Of a stretch of 64,000 nt of DNA, positions 16,302 through 25,047 are shown in pieces (within the stretch, counting starts at the first letter, position 1; each line of letters opens with the position of its first letter). The translations under genes were made by a program, and so were the position numbers. Under the pieces are notes generated by a model. That model saw nothing but the letters and a program-made list of their open reading frames with translations, was not told where the DNA came from and ran no database searches. The DNA comes from JAJZIH01 sp021785265 (GTDB lineage Bacteria > Pseudomonadota > Gammaproteobacteria > JAKAQQ01), in NCBI GenBank assembly GCA_027338645.1, contig DAHWSH010000011.1, forward strand, positions 124,001 to 188,000, in the 5' to 3' direction.

Positions 16302-18059
16302 TCATCGAATCAGGAAGTGAGCTGCCATCGGCGCCAGCTGTTCCGCAATCGGCCCCAGTGCCAGAGCGGGGAAAAAATTGAGCGCACCAAACAGAAGAAC
16401 CACCCCCACCAGCAAGCTGATAAAAATAGGAGTGTGGGTCACGAGGGTCCCTGAACCCACCGGCACTTTCTGCTTTTTAGCCAGGGAGCCAGCCATCGCC
16501 AGCAGGGGTAGGTAGGACCAATATCGCCCGATCAGCATGCAAAAACCGGTGAGCAGATTATAGAACCGCGTATCATTGCTGAGACCACCGAAGGCACTGC
16601 CATTATTGTTGGCTGGACTGGTAATCGCGTACAGCACTTCACTAAATCCATGGGCCCCCGGATTGAGCACTCCGGCGCGACCCGCTGCCGTAGCCACGGC
16701 AATTGCGGTTCCAACCAGAACCAAAAGCGGCATGACCAGAATCGACAATGAGGCCATCTTGGTTTCGAAGGACTCGATTTTTTTACCGAGGAATTCCGGT
16801 GTTCGTCCCACCATCAACCCACCCAGAAAAACCGCGAAAATCATGAAAGCCAACATGGTCGCAAGTCCAGTTCCGACGCCACCGAAAACCGTCTCTCCCA
16901 TTTGCATGAAGAAAAGGTTGATTCCACCGGACAACGGCATCAGGGAGTCATAGGCAGAGTTGGCAGCCCCTGTAGACGTTGCGGTTGCAATGCTTGCAAA
17001 CAGAGCGGACCCACCGGCTCCGAAGCGATCCTCCACACCCTCCAGGTTTCCTCCTCCGGCCAGGGACGGGCGATTCGCTTGCGAAACATGCAAGGCAGCC
17101 AGTCGCGGATTGCCGGCGAGTTCAAAATGCTCACTGGTCAGGGTCAGGGGGACAAATAAAACCAGCATGGCTACGAGAATGGCCCAGGCGGTGCGTCGCG
17201 ACTTGACCATGTAACCGAACAGAAAAATCAGTCCCGTTGGAATCAGGATCATGGCCACCATTTGCAGTAAGTTGGTGAGCGCCGTTGGGTTTTCAAACGG
17301 ATGAGCGGCATTGGCGTTAAAAAATCCGCCCCCGTTGTTCCCGAGCATCATGATTGCTTCCTGAGAGGCCACTGGTCCCAGCGCAATCACCTGATGAAAA
17401 ATCTTCCGTCCGTGCCAGTCAAAAGGATCAATCAAGTGAGCATGAATGTAAGGTGCCAGTGTCTGCACAACACCCTGTCCCATGAGAATGAGTCCCAATA
17501 AGACGGATAACGGCATGAGCACGTAGAGTATGGTGCGGGTCAGGTCCACCCAGAAATTCCCCAACCGATCTGTTTTCTCACGGGCCAGACCCCGGATGAT
17601 GGGTAAAACCAAGGTGATTCCTACTGCCGCTGATAAAAAGTTCTGAACGGTCAAGCCCATCATCTGGGCGAGATACCCTAAAGTGGATTCTCCGGCGTAA
17701 TCCTGCCAGTTGGTATTGGTCAAAAAACTGACAGCCGTATTGAAAGCAGATCCCGTCGGTAGCCCCTGGAAGTGCTCTGGATTCAACGGAAGAAAGCCCT
17801 GCACGAGGAGCAAGCCATACAGGAAAAGCCCGCCTAGAAAGTTGAACATCAGGAGGGTAATGGCATAACGCTTCCAGTCCATTTCCTCTGTCTGACAAAT
17901 TCCAGCCGCCTTGTACAGGAGATTTTCAACTGGACCCAGTATTTGCCTGGCCCAAAACAGCTCGTCAGAATAAACCCGGTGCAGGTAACGCCCCAGTGGC
18001 ATAGCCAGCGCAATGGTGATGACCAGCACCATTACGGTCAGTACAATAGCATGCATCAT
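16302..18059 (-). CDS. kdpA: Potassium-transporting ATPase potassium-binding subunit KdpA
   Basis: A 585-residue polytopic protein, slightly longer than E. coli KdpA (557). The pore motifs typical of the family are visible, including NTNWQDYAGE, LGNNGGGFFNANAAHPFENPT split over two segments, and SPANNNGSAFGG. It binds and conducts potassium in the pump. Its start overlaps the stop of kdpF by four bases. Confidence 0.97.
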   Translation of the reverse strand: MMHAIVLTVMVLVITIALAMPLGRYLHRVYSDELFWARQILGPVENLLYKAAGICQTEEMDWKRYAITLLMFNFLGGLFLYGLLLVQGFLPLNPEHFQGLPTGSAFNTAVSFLTNTNWQDYAGESTLGYLAQMMGLTVQNFLSAAVGITLVLPIIRGLAREKTDRLGNFWVDLTRTILYVLMPLSVLLGLILMGQGVVQTLAPYIHAHLIDPFDWHGRKIFHQVIALGPVASQEAIMMLGNNGGGFFNANAAHPFENPTALTNLLQMVAMILIPTGLIFLFGYMVKSRRTAWAILVAMLVLFVPLTLTSEHFELAGNPRLAALHVSQANRPSLAGGGNLEGVEDRFGAGGSALFASIATATSTGAANSAYDSLMPLSGGINLFFMQMGETVFGGVGTGLATMLAFMIFAVFLGGLMVGRTPEFLGKKIESFETKMASLSILVMPLLVLVGTAIAVATAAGRAGVLNPGAHGFSEVLYAITSPANNNGSAFGGLSNDTRFYNLLTGFCMLIGRYWSYLPLLAMAGSLAKKQKVPVGSGTLVTHTPIFISLLVGVVLLFGALNFFPALALGPIAEQLAPMAAHFLIR

Positions 18060-18148
18060 AGAAAACGCTCCGGATCAATCAGGAAAACCAGAAGGTAAAT
18101 GCACAGTCCAATGCCAATGACCAAGCTGATCCAGGCAAAGAGCCTCAT
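18056..18148 (-). CDS. kdpF: Potassium-transporting ATPase small subunit KdpF
   Basis: A 30-residue single-helix protein, MRLFAWISLVIGIGL followed by CIYLLVFLIDPERFL. The PERF ending is the family hallmark. An excellent ribosome-binding site (GGAGAAGGAA) precedes ATG 18148. The stop overlaps the kdpA start. KdpF stabilises the Kdp complex in the membrane. It is embedded in a longer frame whose upstream part is not coding. Confidence 0.93.
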   Translation of the reverse strand: MRLFAWISLVIGIGLCIYLLVFLIDPERFL

Positions 18149-18237
18149 TTCCTTCTCCTCAATTGATCCAACATCTGGACAATGACGACAGATATGGAGA
18201 AAAAACCTAACAAAACGCCGAGATAGACGGTACCCAT
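18145..18237 (-). CDS. Putative 30-residue membrane microprotein ahead of kdpF
   Basis: A frame of 30 residues from ATG 18237: an N-terminal hydrophobic helix (MGTVYLGVLLGFFSISVVIV) and a basic tail ending QLRRRK. Its TGA overlaps the kdpF ATG (ATGA), the same coupling used by kdpF-kdpA. The size, single helix and position suggest an extra small Kdp-associated protein. Similar tiny unannotated frames occur before kdpF in other bacteria as far as I recall, but I could not check. It has no strong ribosome-binding site (GGAG lies 13 bases upstream). Confidence 0.55.
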   Translation of the reverse strand: MGTVYLGVLLGFFSISVVIVQMLDQLRRRK

Positions 18238-18313
18238 GGTTTACGGGTGACTCCTGCGCGACCCCAATTCCCATGCGAAATAAGAGGGCGCGAATTGATG
18301 TAGTAGATGAGTC

Positions 18314-18327
18314 ATTCTGATCAGAAT
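18314..18327. promoter_or_regulatory. Perfect palindrome ATTCTGATCAGAAT in kdp leader
   Basis: The 14-base sequence is exactly self-complementary and lies 77 bases before the first kdp micro-ORF. It has the form of a dimeric regulator site. No matching regulator gene is in the window. Confidence 0.35.
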
Positions 18328-18565
18328 AAGACCTGACATGGATGTCATCCCATACCGGACAGGGCGCCAATATAAACCTGAGGCCTCCATGCAAGATGCA
18401 AAAAAAAACCAGACTGGCGTAAAAATTTCATAAGGACGGCAGATCAAGTAGATCCTTCCGCGATTGTGATTTGACAAAGCGATCCTGTAACGCTAGGCGA
18501 TATCATATTTTCCGGGTGCCCATGAGCACCGGTGGGGGTTGGCTGCCCAGGTCGTCGATCTCAGC

Positions 18566-18594
18566 TTGTAAAACCTCTTACAGGTCAGAACAAT
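18566..18594 (+). promoter_or_regulatory. Candidate promoter with inverted repeat for the nucleotidyltransferase islet
   Basis: TTGTAA (18566-18571), 17 bases, then AACAAT (18589-18594). A TGTAA/TTACA inverted repeat with a 6-base spacer (18567-18582) overlaps the -35 box, an arrangement common for autorepressed operons. Both boxes deviate from consensus. Confidence 0.35.
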
Positions 18595-18699
18595 GCGGGC
18601 CCTGATGGCGACAAAGAACCCCCGCCAATCCGCCACCTTTCGTGAAAGTCATTGTGTCTTCTCTAACCAGTCTCCCTCATCGTGGATTGGGAGAACTCG

Positions 18700-19488
18700 G
18701 TGTCAACCGTGGTGTATCATGACCCGGATACTTATTCGGGTGTTTTGCCGGGAGGAGCCGTGGAATCGCAGGATCCGGCCTGGGTTACCATCTTGTCTGA
18801 TGTGCGCAAGCTTTGCGAAGATTATCCAAACGGTATTGTTGTCATTGGCGGGGCTGCCATATGGCTTCACACCCGAAGCTGCCTCGATCAACAGTTTTTG
18901 CAAACCAGTCATGATGCGGACTTCTACATGGGGCTTCAGGACTTCGCAAGTCTAAGGGATATGCAGGAGGTGGTCCGGAACAGAAGACTGGGTAAATATC
19001 AGATGATCAGAAATGACGTTGATTTTGACATCTACGTTGAAAGAAACAATGACCTAGTGATTTCATACGAAGATGCTCAGAGGTTCTCCGAGTCTATCGA
19101 TGGAATTCGCTGTGCCTGCAAAGAACATTTATTGATTCTCAAGTTGCGTGCATTTGAGGACCGCATGGGCTCTGCAAAGGGAAGCAAAGATGCCAAGGAT
19201 ATTGCCAGATTGCTCGTTCTTTTAGCGGAGCAACCTGGAAGAAAAGCACAATCGCTTTCCCTACTACGAGACGAAGATCTGGCTTTCATGAAAAAAATAG
19301 TGGACAATCCCAATGTATTCCAAGACATCGTACAAAAGAATGCCCACTGGGCAAAACAGCTGAGGGCGTTAGCCACCAGAGGTCTTGATTATGTTACGTC
19401 CACCCATGAACATCAGAATACCTTATCCGATCGTACTCCGAGACCCATTTCCAAACGGTCGAACGATGGACCTGAGTTCGGTGGCTGA
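18700..19488 (+). CDS. Nucleotidyltransferase-fold protein (AbiEii/DUF6036-like), toxin candidate
   Basis: A 262-residue protein from GTG 18700, chosen because GGGAG lies six bases upstream; GTG 18682 in frame is an alternative. The N-terminal half has a polymerase-beta-type nucleotidyltransferase pattern: VVIGGAAIWLH (residues 47-57) with the Gly-Gly loop, HDADFYMG (71-78) with the two metal-binding Asp, and VDFDIYVE (107-114) as the third strand. The second half has ACKEHLLILKLRAFEDR and KDAKDIARLL, the helical segment seen in AbiEii and DUF6036 proteins, which nucleotidylate RNA or protein targets in toxin-antitoxin and phage-defence systems. Base composition is clearly more A+T-rich than the neighbours, suggesting transfer. 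The C-terminal tail overlaps the next gene by 98 bases. Toxicity is inference. Confidence 0.6.
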   Translation: MSTVVYHDPDTYSGVLPGGAVESQDPAWVTILSDVRKLCEDYPNGIVVIGGAAIWLHTRSCLDQQFLQTSHDADFYMGLQDFASLRDMQEVVRNRRLGKYQMIRNDVDFDIYVERNNDLVISYEDAQRFSESIDGIRCACKEHLLILKLRAFEDRMGSAKGSKDAKDIARLLVLLAEQPGRKAQSLSLLRDEDLAFMKKIVDNPNVFQDIVQKNAHWAKQLRALATRGLDYVTSTHEHQNTLSDRTPRPISKRSNDGPEFGG

Positions 19489-19807
19489 TCTTTGTCAGGC
19501 CGCCAAGGTTCGTCTCCGCGTCGTGGATCCGGAAGTCCATCGACCCAGAATCCTGGTAGACGACAAACTGCCCACGGCCAAATCGTGGGACGAAAGAGAC
19601 AGACCCATTTGTATTATTGCCCAATCAGACTTGCCAGGAGACTTTCTGGAACTGCGTGTCTTGGAGATACTCGCTTACGGATTTTTCGACTACGATGCTC
19701 GAGAATGCCTCTGTTTCCAGAACTATTTCGACCGCAGTAGCAGCCTTGAGAGTTATGAATCCATACATTCCGGCGTTCTGCCACCCATGTCTGCTCCTTT
19801 ATTCTGA
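19391..19807 (+). CDS. Unknown protein overlapping the nucleotidyltransferase gene
   Basis: A 138-residue protein from ATG 19391, which has AGAGG eight bases upstream; ATG 19406 or 19466 are later options. I do not recognise a family. It contains a Pro-rich beginning (RIPYPIVLRDPFPNG), a middle with RPICIIAQSDLPGDFLELRVLEILAYGFFDYD (as consecutive strand and helix) and a Ser-rich end. It has no membrane segment or signal peptide. The 98-base overlap with the upstream nucleotidyltransferase gene makes co-expression very likely, so it may be its antitoxin or effector partner. That is inference from arrangement only. Confidence 0.5.
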   Translation: MLRPPMNIRIPYPIVLRDPFPNGRTMDLSSVADLCQAAKVRLRVVDPEVHRPRILVDDKLPTAKSWDERDRPICIIAQSDLPGDFLELRVLEILAYGFFDYDARECLCFQNYFDRSSSLESYESIHSGVLPPMSAPLF

Positions 19808-19926
19808 CCGCATTGTTTTTATAGCATTTTAGTCCAAGAGGAATCGGGTGTGCGTTTAGAGGTAAAGCAATGTGAGTAGTGTGCCATAGTCCTCGCACAC
19901 CACAATTCGGAAAGGCACAAAAGAAT

Positions 19927-21777
19927 CTACTCGACCGTGACCGACTTAGCCAAGTTACGTGGCTGATCGACATCATGTTTGCGCAGGACGGCTACATGGT
20001 AAGCCAGTAACTGTAGGGGTAGTGTATAGACAATCGGGGACAAAAACTCGCTCGGGACCTCAGGAAGTCGAAGTGCGTGGACATTCTCACCCGCTGGAAG
20101 TTCTACTCCGGGATCCGCCACCAGGAACAGGTGGCCATCGCGCGCCCGTATGACCTCAAGATTGGACTTGAGCTTATCCGTTAGAACGTTGTCCGGCACA
20201 AGACTGATGACCGCCATCCTTGAGTCGACCAAGGCCAGCGGGCCGTGTTTCAGTTCACCCGCAGGATAGCTCTCTGCCTGGATATAGGCAATTTCCTTGA
20301 GCTTGAGCGCCCCTTCCCGTGCAATCGGATCATGCATGTCACGGGCGACATATAGGGCATGATCATATCGGGTCAGCAACTGGGCCCACTCCTGGATCGC
20401 GGGATCGAGCCCGAGCAGCTTTTCCAAAAGGCCGGGGAGATGCCTCAACTCCCTCACAGCCCGTAGCTCCATCTCCACCTCCAAAAGACCCTTTGACTTG
20501 GCGAGTCCCAAACTCAGCCAAAAAAGCAAAGTAAGCTGGGTCATAAAAGCCTTGGTAGACGCCACGCCAATCTCAGGGCCTGCCCGTGTCAGGAGACCGA
20601 GCTCGGCTTCGCGCATCATGGCGCTCTCAGCAACATTACAGAGTGCCAGGCGGCCGAGATACGGGAGAGTCTTGGCCCGGCGGAAAGCCGCAAGCGTATC
20701 CGCTGTCTCTCCGGATTGTGAAATTCCCACGAGGAGCGTGTTTTCTGGCAGACAGAGCGGACGATACCGGTATTCGCTTGCAATCTCGACGGAAACTGGA
20801 ATCTGGGCCAGTCTCTCAATCCAGTGGCGAGCTACAAGCCCGGCGTGATAACTAGAACCGCAGGCAACAATGTGGATGGCTTTCACTTTTGGCAGGATTT
20901 CACGCGTTTGGTACCCCAAGGCAGATTCCAAAATATGTTCGCCGGAAATCCTCTGTTCAAGGGTTTCGACGACCGCACGTGGCTGCTCATGAATTTCCTT
21001 CAACATGAAATGGCGAAAGGTTCCTCGTTCAGCTGCATCGGGCGCTAATGAGACCCGTGTAGGATGGCGCACGACCCGTGTTCCGATTTCCGACCAAATC
21101 TGACACGGTGGTTGACCACCATTCGGGATCCGCAGCTCAGAAACCTCATGGTCTTCAAGAAAAAGGAAGTCTTGCGTCAGAGGTAACAAGGCGGTCACAT
21201 CGGATGCAACAAAGGTCGCCTCCTTCCCAAACCCAATGACCATGGGGCAGCCCATCCGCAATGCGACGAGCACATCCGGTGACCCTTCATCCAGAACCAA
21301 AAGCGCGTACGCCCCTCTCAGGCGACGCTGGACTTCAATCATTGCGGATCGAAGATCAGGATATTCTTTCCGAACTGCGTGAATGAGATGAACCACTGTC
21401 TCGGTATCGGTATCGGATTCGAAACAGTAACCCTGGGACTTGAGCTGCTGCTTCAGCGATTCGTGATTTTCGATAATGCCATTATGGACGAGTGCGATCC
21501 CCTGAGAACGGTGAGGATGCGCGTTGGCTTCTGAGGGTGCTCCATGAGTGGCCCATCGGGTATGGGCAATCCCCACCGGGCCAGAGCAGGGATGCTGCTT
21601 GATCTCTTCTGCCAAGAGGGCCACTTTCCCTTGCCGGCGTCGGCGGACGAGTTGGTGCTTCCCATCCAGTACGGCAAGGCCAGCGGAGTCGTACCCGCGG
21701 TATTCCAACCGCTTTAACCCTTGCAGAAGGATTGGGACGACATCATCCGTGGAAATGGCTCCGATAATGCCACACAT
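19927..21777 (-). CDS. glmS: Glutamine-fructose-6-phosphate aminotransferase (isomerizing)
   Basis: A 616-residue protein beginning MCGIIGAIS, where Cys after Met-1 removal is the nucleophile of the N-terminal glutamine amidotransferase domain. Family segments RLEYRGYDSAGLAV, HTRWATHGAPSEANAHPH, the SIS-domain ACGSSYHAG, GISQSGETADTLAAFR and the C-terminal NLAKSVTVE are present. It makes glucosamine-6-phosphate, the first step of UDP-GlcNAc synthesis. It follows glmU by 2 bases and lies downstream of the ATP synthase operon, a common gammaproteobacterial order. No glmS ribozyme features were seen. Confidence 0.97.
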   Translation of the reverse strand: MCGIIGAISTDDVVPILLQGLKRLEYRGYDSAGLAVLDGKHQLVRRRRQGKVALLAEEIKQHPCSGPVGIAHTRWATHGAPSEANAHPHRSQGIALVHNGIIENHESLKQQLKSQGYCFESDTDTETVVHLIHAVRKEYPDLRSAMIEVQRRLRGAYALLVLDEGSPDVLVALRMGCPMVIGFGKEATFVASDVTALLPLTQDFLFLEDHEVSELRIPNGGQPPCQIWSEIGTRVVRHPTRVSLAPDAAERGTFRHFMLKEIHEQPRAVVETLEQRISGEHILESALGYQTREILPKVKAIHIVACGSSYHAGLVARHWIERLAQIPVSVEIASEYRYRPLCLPENTLLVGISQSGETADTLAAFRRAKTLPYLGRLALCNVAESAMMREAELGLLTRAGPEIGVASTKAFMTQLTLLFWLSLGLAKSKGLLEVEMELRAVRELRHLPGLLEKLLGLDPAIQEWAQLLTRYDHALYVARDMHDPIAREGALKLKEIAYIQAESYPAGELKHGPLALVDSRMAVISLVPDNVLTDKLKSNLEVIRARDGHLFLVADPGVELPAGENVHALRLPEVPSEFLSPIVYTLPLQLLAYHVAVLRKHDVDQPRNLAKSVTVE

Positions 21778-21779
21778 GA

Positions 21780-23165
21780 TTAGGACTTCTTCTTCACCGG
21801 CCGTTTCCAGTGAGGGATGCTTTTCTGGTCGTTTCGGGACAAAGTCAGCTGGTCGGGTGGCGTATCCCTGACGATGGTCGAACCGGCAGCAATGAAGGAG
21901 CCACGCCCGATCCGCACCGGCGCAATCAATTGGCTATCACAACCGACGAAAACACCATCTTCAATAACCGTGACGTGCTTTTCCGCCCCATCGTAGTTAA
22001 CGGTGATAACTCCTGCACCCAGATTGACATCATCCCCAATCTCGGCATCGCCGACGTAGGCCAAATGGTTCGCCTTGCTGCGATCCCCGAGTCGGCTGTT
22101 TTTGACCTCCACGAAGTTACCGATCCGGGCATGATGATGTAGACGGGTTGACGGACGAATGCGCGCAAAAGGACCGATCCGGACATGGTTCCCGGTTTCA
22201 ACTCCCTCGAGAAAACAGTGGGAAAATACCTCTGTTCCCTCTCCCAGACTCACATCACGCAGAACCGAATAGGGGCCTACCCGCACTCCCCGACCCAAGC
22301 GGATCCGGCCTTCGAGAATCACACCGATATCAATTTCGACATCAGTGTCGGCTTCAACCCAGCCCCGTAGATCAAAACGTGCAGGATCTCGGATCCGGAC
22401 GCCCTGACGCATGAGTGACTCGGTCTGCCGAGCCTGCAGGACTCGTTCTGCAGCCGCGAGATCGAATGCCGAGTTCACACCTTGGGCTTTCTTTGGATTT
22501 TGGAGCAGACGGTTATGAACCGGTATCCCGGCCTGGAGTGCTTCCTCGACCAGGTCCGTCAGATAAAACTCACCCTGGGCATTTCGCCTCCCAATCCGCG
22601 GCAGCAACAAAGTCAGAAGATGCCGGGAACAAGCAAGAATCCCGGTGTTGACCTCGTGGATCAAGCGCATCGCATCATCGGGAAGATCGGCCTCTTCGAC
22701 AATGCGGCAGATTTGTCCCTGCGTATCACGGACGATCCGTCCATATCCAGCCGGATCCGTTCTTTCTGTCGTCAGGAGTGCCAGGGTGGACGGATTTGCC
22801 ACTTCGAGCAGAACCCCAAGGTCTCCTGGCTCGAGAAGAGGAACATCTCCGTACAGCACAAGCACGGTGGGGTCATCGGCCACATCCGCTATGGCTACTC
22901 CCACGGCATGTGCCGTACCGAGCGGTTCCGGCTGTTCCACAAAACGGATCCCACTTTCACTGAAGCGAGAACGGATCTCTTCCCCACCGATTCCTGTCAC
23001 AACCCGGATCTCATCTGGACCGAGTGACCGTGCGGTCTCGAGGACCCACTCTAAGAGGGGGCGACCTGCCAGTTCATGAAGTACCTTGGGACGAGATGAC
23101 CGCATTCGAGTCCCGGCTCCTGCAGCCAAGACCACGACTAGGAGCCGACCTAGCCCGGCCTTCAC
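21780..23165 (-). CDS. glmU: Bifunctional UDP-GlcNAc pyrophosphorylase / glucosamine-1-phosphate acetyltransferase
   Basis: A 461-residue protein. The N-terminal uridyltransferase domain has VVVLAAGAGTRMRSSRPKVLH and LYGDVPLL. The C-terminal left-handed beta-helix acetyltransferase domain has IGPFARIRPST, GNFVEVKNS, NHLAYVGDAEIG and NLGAGVITVNYDG. It converts glucosamine-1-phosphate to UDP-GlcNAc in two steps, for peptidoglycan and lipopolysaccharide. The start is GTG 23165, 50 bases after atpC, with a weak ribosome-binding site. Confidence 0.97.
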   Translation of the reverse strand: MKAGLGRLLVVVLAAGAGTRMRSSRPKVLHELAGRPLLEWVLETARSLGPDEIRVVTGIGGEEIRSRFSESGIRFVEQPEPLGTAHAVGVAIADVADDPTVLVLYGDVPLLEPGDLGVLLEVANPSTLALLTTERTDPAGYGRIVRDTQGQICRIVEEADLPDDAMRLIHEVNTGILACSRHLLTLLLPRIGRRNAQGEFYLTDLVEEALQAGIPVHNRLLQNPKKAQGVNSAFDLAAAERVLQARQTESLMRQGVRIRDPARFDLRGWVEADTDVEIDIGVILEGRIRLGRGVRVGPYSVLRDVSLGEGTEVFSHCFLEGVETGNHVRIGPFARIRPSTRLHHHARIGNFVEVKNSRLGDRSKANHLAYVGDAEIGDDVNLGAGVITVNYDGAEKHVTVIEDGVFVGCDSQLIAPVRIGRGSFIAAGSTIVRDTPPDQLTLSRNDQKSIPHWKRPVKKKS

Positions 23166-23214
23166 GGCCGTGGGTGGGCTTTTGCAGGAAGCACAGATCG
23201 TCCCAAACCCCTGT

Positions 23215-23640
23215 TCACCGAAGCTGTCCCCGCTTCCTCAGGCGGTCAAGAACCCTCAACCTTTCGGTCATTTCGGCCAGTTCGGCTTCAGCCCGGGCCA
23301 CATCGACAGACTCCGCGCTAGAAGCGAGAAAGGCTTCGGCTGCCTGCTTGGCTTCACGGGTCTTGGCCTCATCAATTTCATCCGTGCGCATGGAACTATT
23401 CGCCAGAACCATGACTTGGTGGGGCTGGACCTCGAGCAGACCGCCGGACACGAACAGAGAGAGGGTTTCCGTTGGGGTTTGGATCCGCAACTCGCCGGCC
23501 CTGAGGCGAGTCAGTAGGGGAGCATGACGTGGCGTAATACCGACCTCACCAAGTTCAGCCGGTGCAAAAACCATCTCGGCCTCCCCGGAGTAAATCGGGG
23601 ATTCGAGGCTGACCACATCTACCCGCATTACCATACTCAT
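23215..23640 (-). CDS. atpC: F1Fo ATP synthase epsilon subunit
   Basis: A 141-residue protein of normal size. It contains SPIYSGEAEMVFAPAELGEVGITPRHAPLLT in its beta-sandwich part and a C-terminal helical hairpin rich in Ala, Glu and Arg. It is the regulatory rotor subunit of F1. In-frame ATG codons at 23640, 23634 and 23628 are all possible starts; 23640 is used. Last gene of the atp operon. Confidence 0.93.
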   Translation of the reverse strand: MSMVMRVDVVSLESPIYSGEAEMVFAPAELGEVGITPRHAPLLTRLRAGELRIQTPTETLSLFVSGGLLEVQPHQVMVLANSSMRTDEIDEAKTREAKQAAEAFLASSAESVDVARAEAELAEMTERLRVLDRLRKRGQLR

Positions 23641-23646
23641 ACGAGT

Positions 23647-25023
23647 TTACACGGCTTTGGCTTTTTGAATGGCCTCATCGATCGTCCCCACCATGTAGAA
23701 GGCCTGTTCCGGCAGGGTATCGTACTCTCCCTGGACGATACCGCGGAAAGCCCGGATGGTCTCCTTCAAGGGGACGTATTTGCCAGGCGATCCGGTAAAG
23801 ACCTCTGCCACAAAGAAGGGTTGTGACAGGAAACGTTGGATCTTTCGCGCCCTGAAAACCGTCACCTTGTCTTCCTCTGAAAGCTCATCCATACCGAGAA
23901 TGGCGATGATATCGCGGAGTTCCTTATAACGCTGCAGAACAGCCTGGACCGAACGGGCGGTTTCATAGTGGTCGGTCCCGACGATTTGGGGATCCAGTTG
24001 TCGGCTGGTTGAGTCCAGAGGATCAACCGCTGGATAAATACCCAGTTCGGCGATCTGCCGGGAAAGGACCACCGTGGCATCGAGGTGTGCAAAAGTTGTT
24101 GCCGGTGAAGGATCCGTGAGATCGTCCGCCGGTACATAAACCGCCTGGATAGACGTGATGGACCCCTTTCTGGTGGATGTGATCCGTTCTTGCAGGCGCC
24201 CCATCTCTTCGGCCAGAGTCGGCTGGTAACCCACCGCTGAAGGCATGCGTCCAAGGAGAGCAGACACTTCAACACCCGCCAAGGTGAAGCGGTAGATGTT
24301 GTCGACAAAAAGCAATACGTCACGCCCCTCGTCTCGAAAATACTCCGCCAGGGTCAGGCCGGTCAGCGCCACACGCAGTCGGTTACCGGGTGGTTCGTTC
24401 ATCTGCCCATAGACAAGTGAAACCTTATCCAAGACCCTGGATTCTTTCATCTCGTGATAGAAGTCATTCCCTTCACGGGTCCGTTCGCCGACTCCAGCGA
24501 AAACCGAATAGCCGGCATGCTCGATGGCGATATTGCGGATCAGTTCCATCATGTTGACGGTTTTGCCCACACCAGCGCCGCCAAACAGGCCGACTTTCCC
24601 GCCCTTGGCGAATGGACAGAGGAGATCAATAACCTTGATCCCGGTTTCGAGCAGCTCGGTTGACCCTGCCTGCTCCTCGAACCCCGGCGCCGTCCGGTGA
24701 ATTTCCCAGCGGGTTTCGGTCGCGATAGGCCCCGCCTCGTCTACCGGCCGACCGAGAACGTCCATGATTCGACCCAATGTTGCCTGCCCTACCGGAACCG
24801 AGATTCGGTGCCCGGTGTTGCGGACTTCCGAACCACGTCGTAGCCCTTCGCTCGGGCCCATCGCAATGGCCCGGACCACACCATCTCCGAGTTCTTGCTG
24901 GACCTCGAGCACAAGTCCGGTTTCTCCCACTTCAAGCGCATCATAAACGCGGGGAATCGCCGCACGCGGGAACTCGGCGTCGATCACGGCACCGATGACC
25001 TGGATTATCCGACCTTCACTCAT
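23647..25023 (-). CDS. atpD: F1Fo ATP synthase beta subunit
   Basis: A 458-residue catalytic subunit. The Walker A motif is GGAGVGKT, the Walker B region DVLLFVDNIYRFT, and the ERTREGNDFYHEM segment carries the catalytic Glu. The region AEVFTGSPGKYV near the C-terminus is standard. It carries the ATP-forming sites of F1. Confidence 0.98.
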   Translation of the reverse strand: MSEGRIIQVIGAVIDAEFPRAAIPRVYDALEVGETGLVLEVQQELGDGVVRAIAMGPSEGLRRGSEVRNTGHRISVPVGQATLGRIMDVLGRPVDEAGPIATETRWEIHRTAPGFEEQAGSTELLETGIKVIDLLCPFAKGGKVGLFGGAGVGKTVNMMELIRNIAIEHAGYSVFAGVGERTREGNDFYHEMKESRVLDKVSLVYGQMNEPPGNRLRVALTGLTLAEYFRDEGRDVLLFVDNIYRFTLAGVEVSALLGRMPSAVGYQPTLAEEMGRLQERITSTRKGSITSIQAVYVPADDLTDPSPATTFAHLDATVVLSRQIAELGIYPAVDPLDSTSRQLDPQIVGTDHYETARSVQAVLQRYKELRDIIAILGMDELSEEDKVTVFRARKIQRFLSQPFFVAEVFTGSPGKYVPLKETIRAFRGIVQGEYDTLPEQAFYMVGTIDEAIQKAKAV

Positions 25024-25047
25024 ATGACTCTCTCACGTATGTAGTCG

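Larger units (their letters stand above)
18238..18699. other. 462-base divergent regulatory gap between kdp and the nucleotidyltransferase islet
   Basis: No gene is convincing here. On the minus strand it must hold the kdp promoter. It contains a perfect 14-base palindrome at 18314-18327, a run of nine A at about 18400, and A+T-rich stretches, but no clear -10/-35 pair. No kdpD or kdpE gene lies next to it. On the plus strand it holds a candidate promoter and inverted repeat for the nucleotidyltransferase gene. Confidence 0.6.

Noticed and set aside
18593..18955. Plus-strand 120-residue frame ahead of the nucleotidyltransferase, considered as an antitoxin
   Set aside because: Two thirds of it overlaps the nucleotidyltransferase gene in another frame, and its sequence has no recognisable antitoxin or DNA-binding pattern.
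19861..19910. Hairpin GTGTGC/GCACAC after the islet as a glmS or islet terminator
   Set aside because: Six-base stem with a 10-base loop and no T run; too weak to call.
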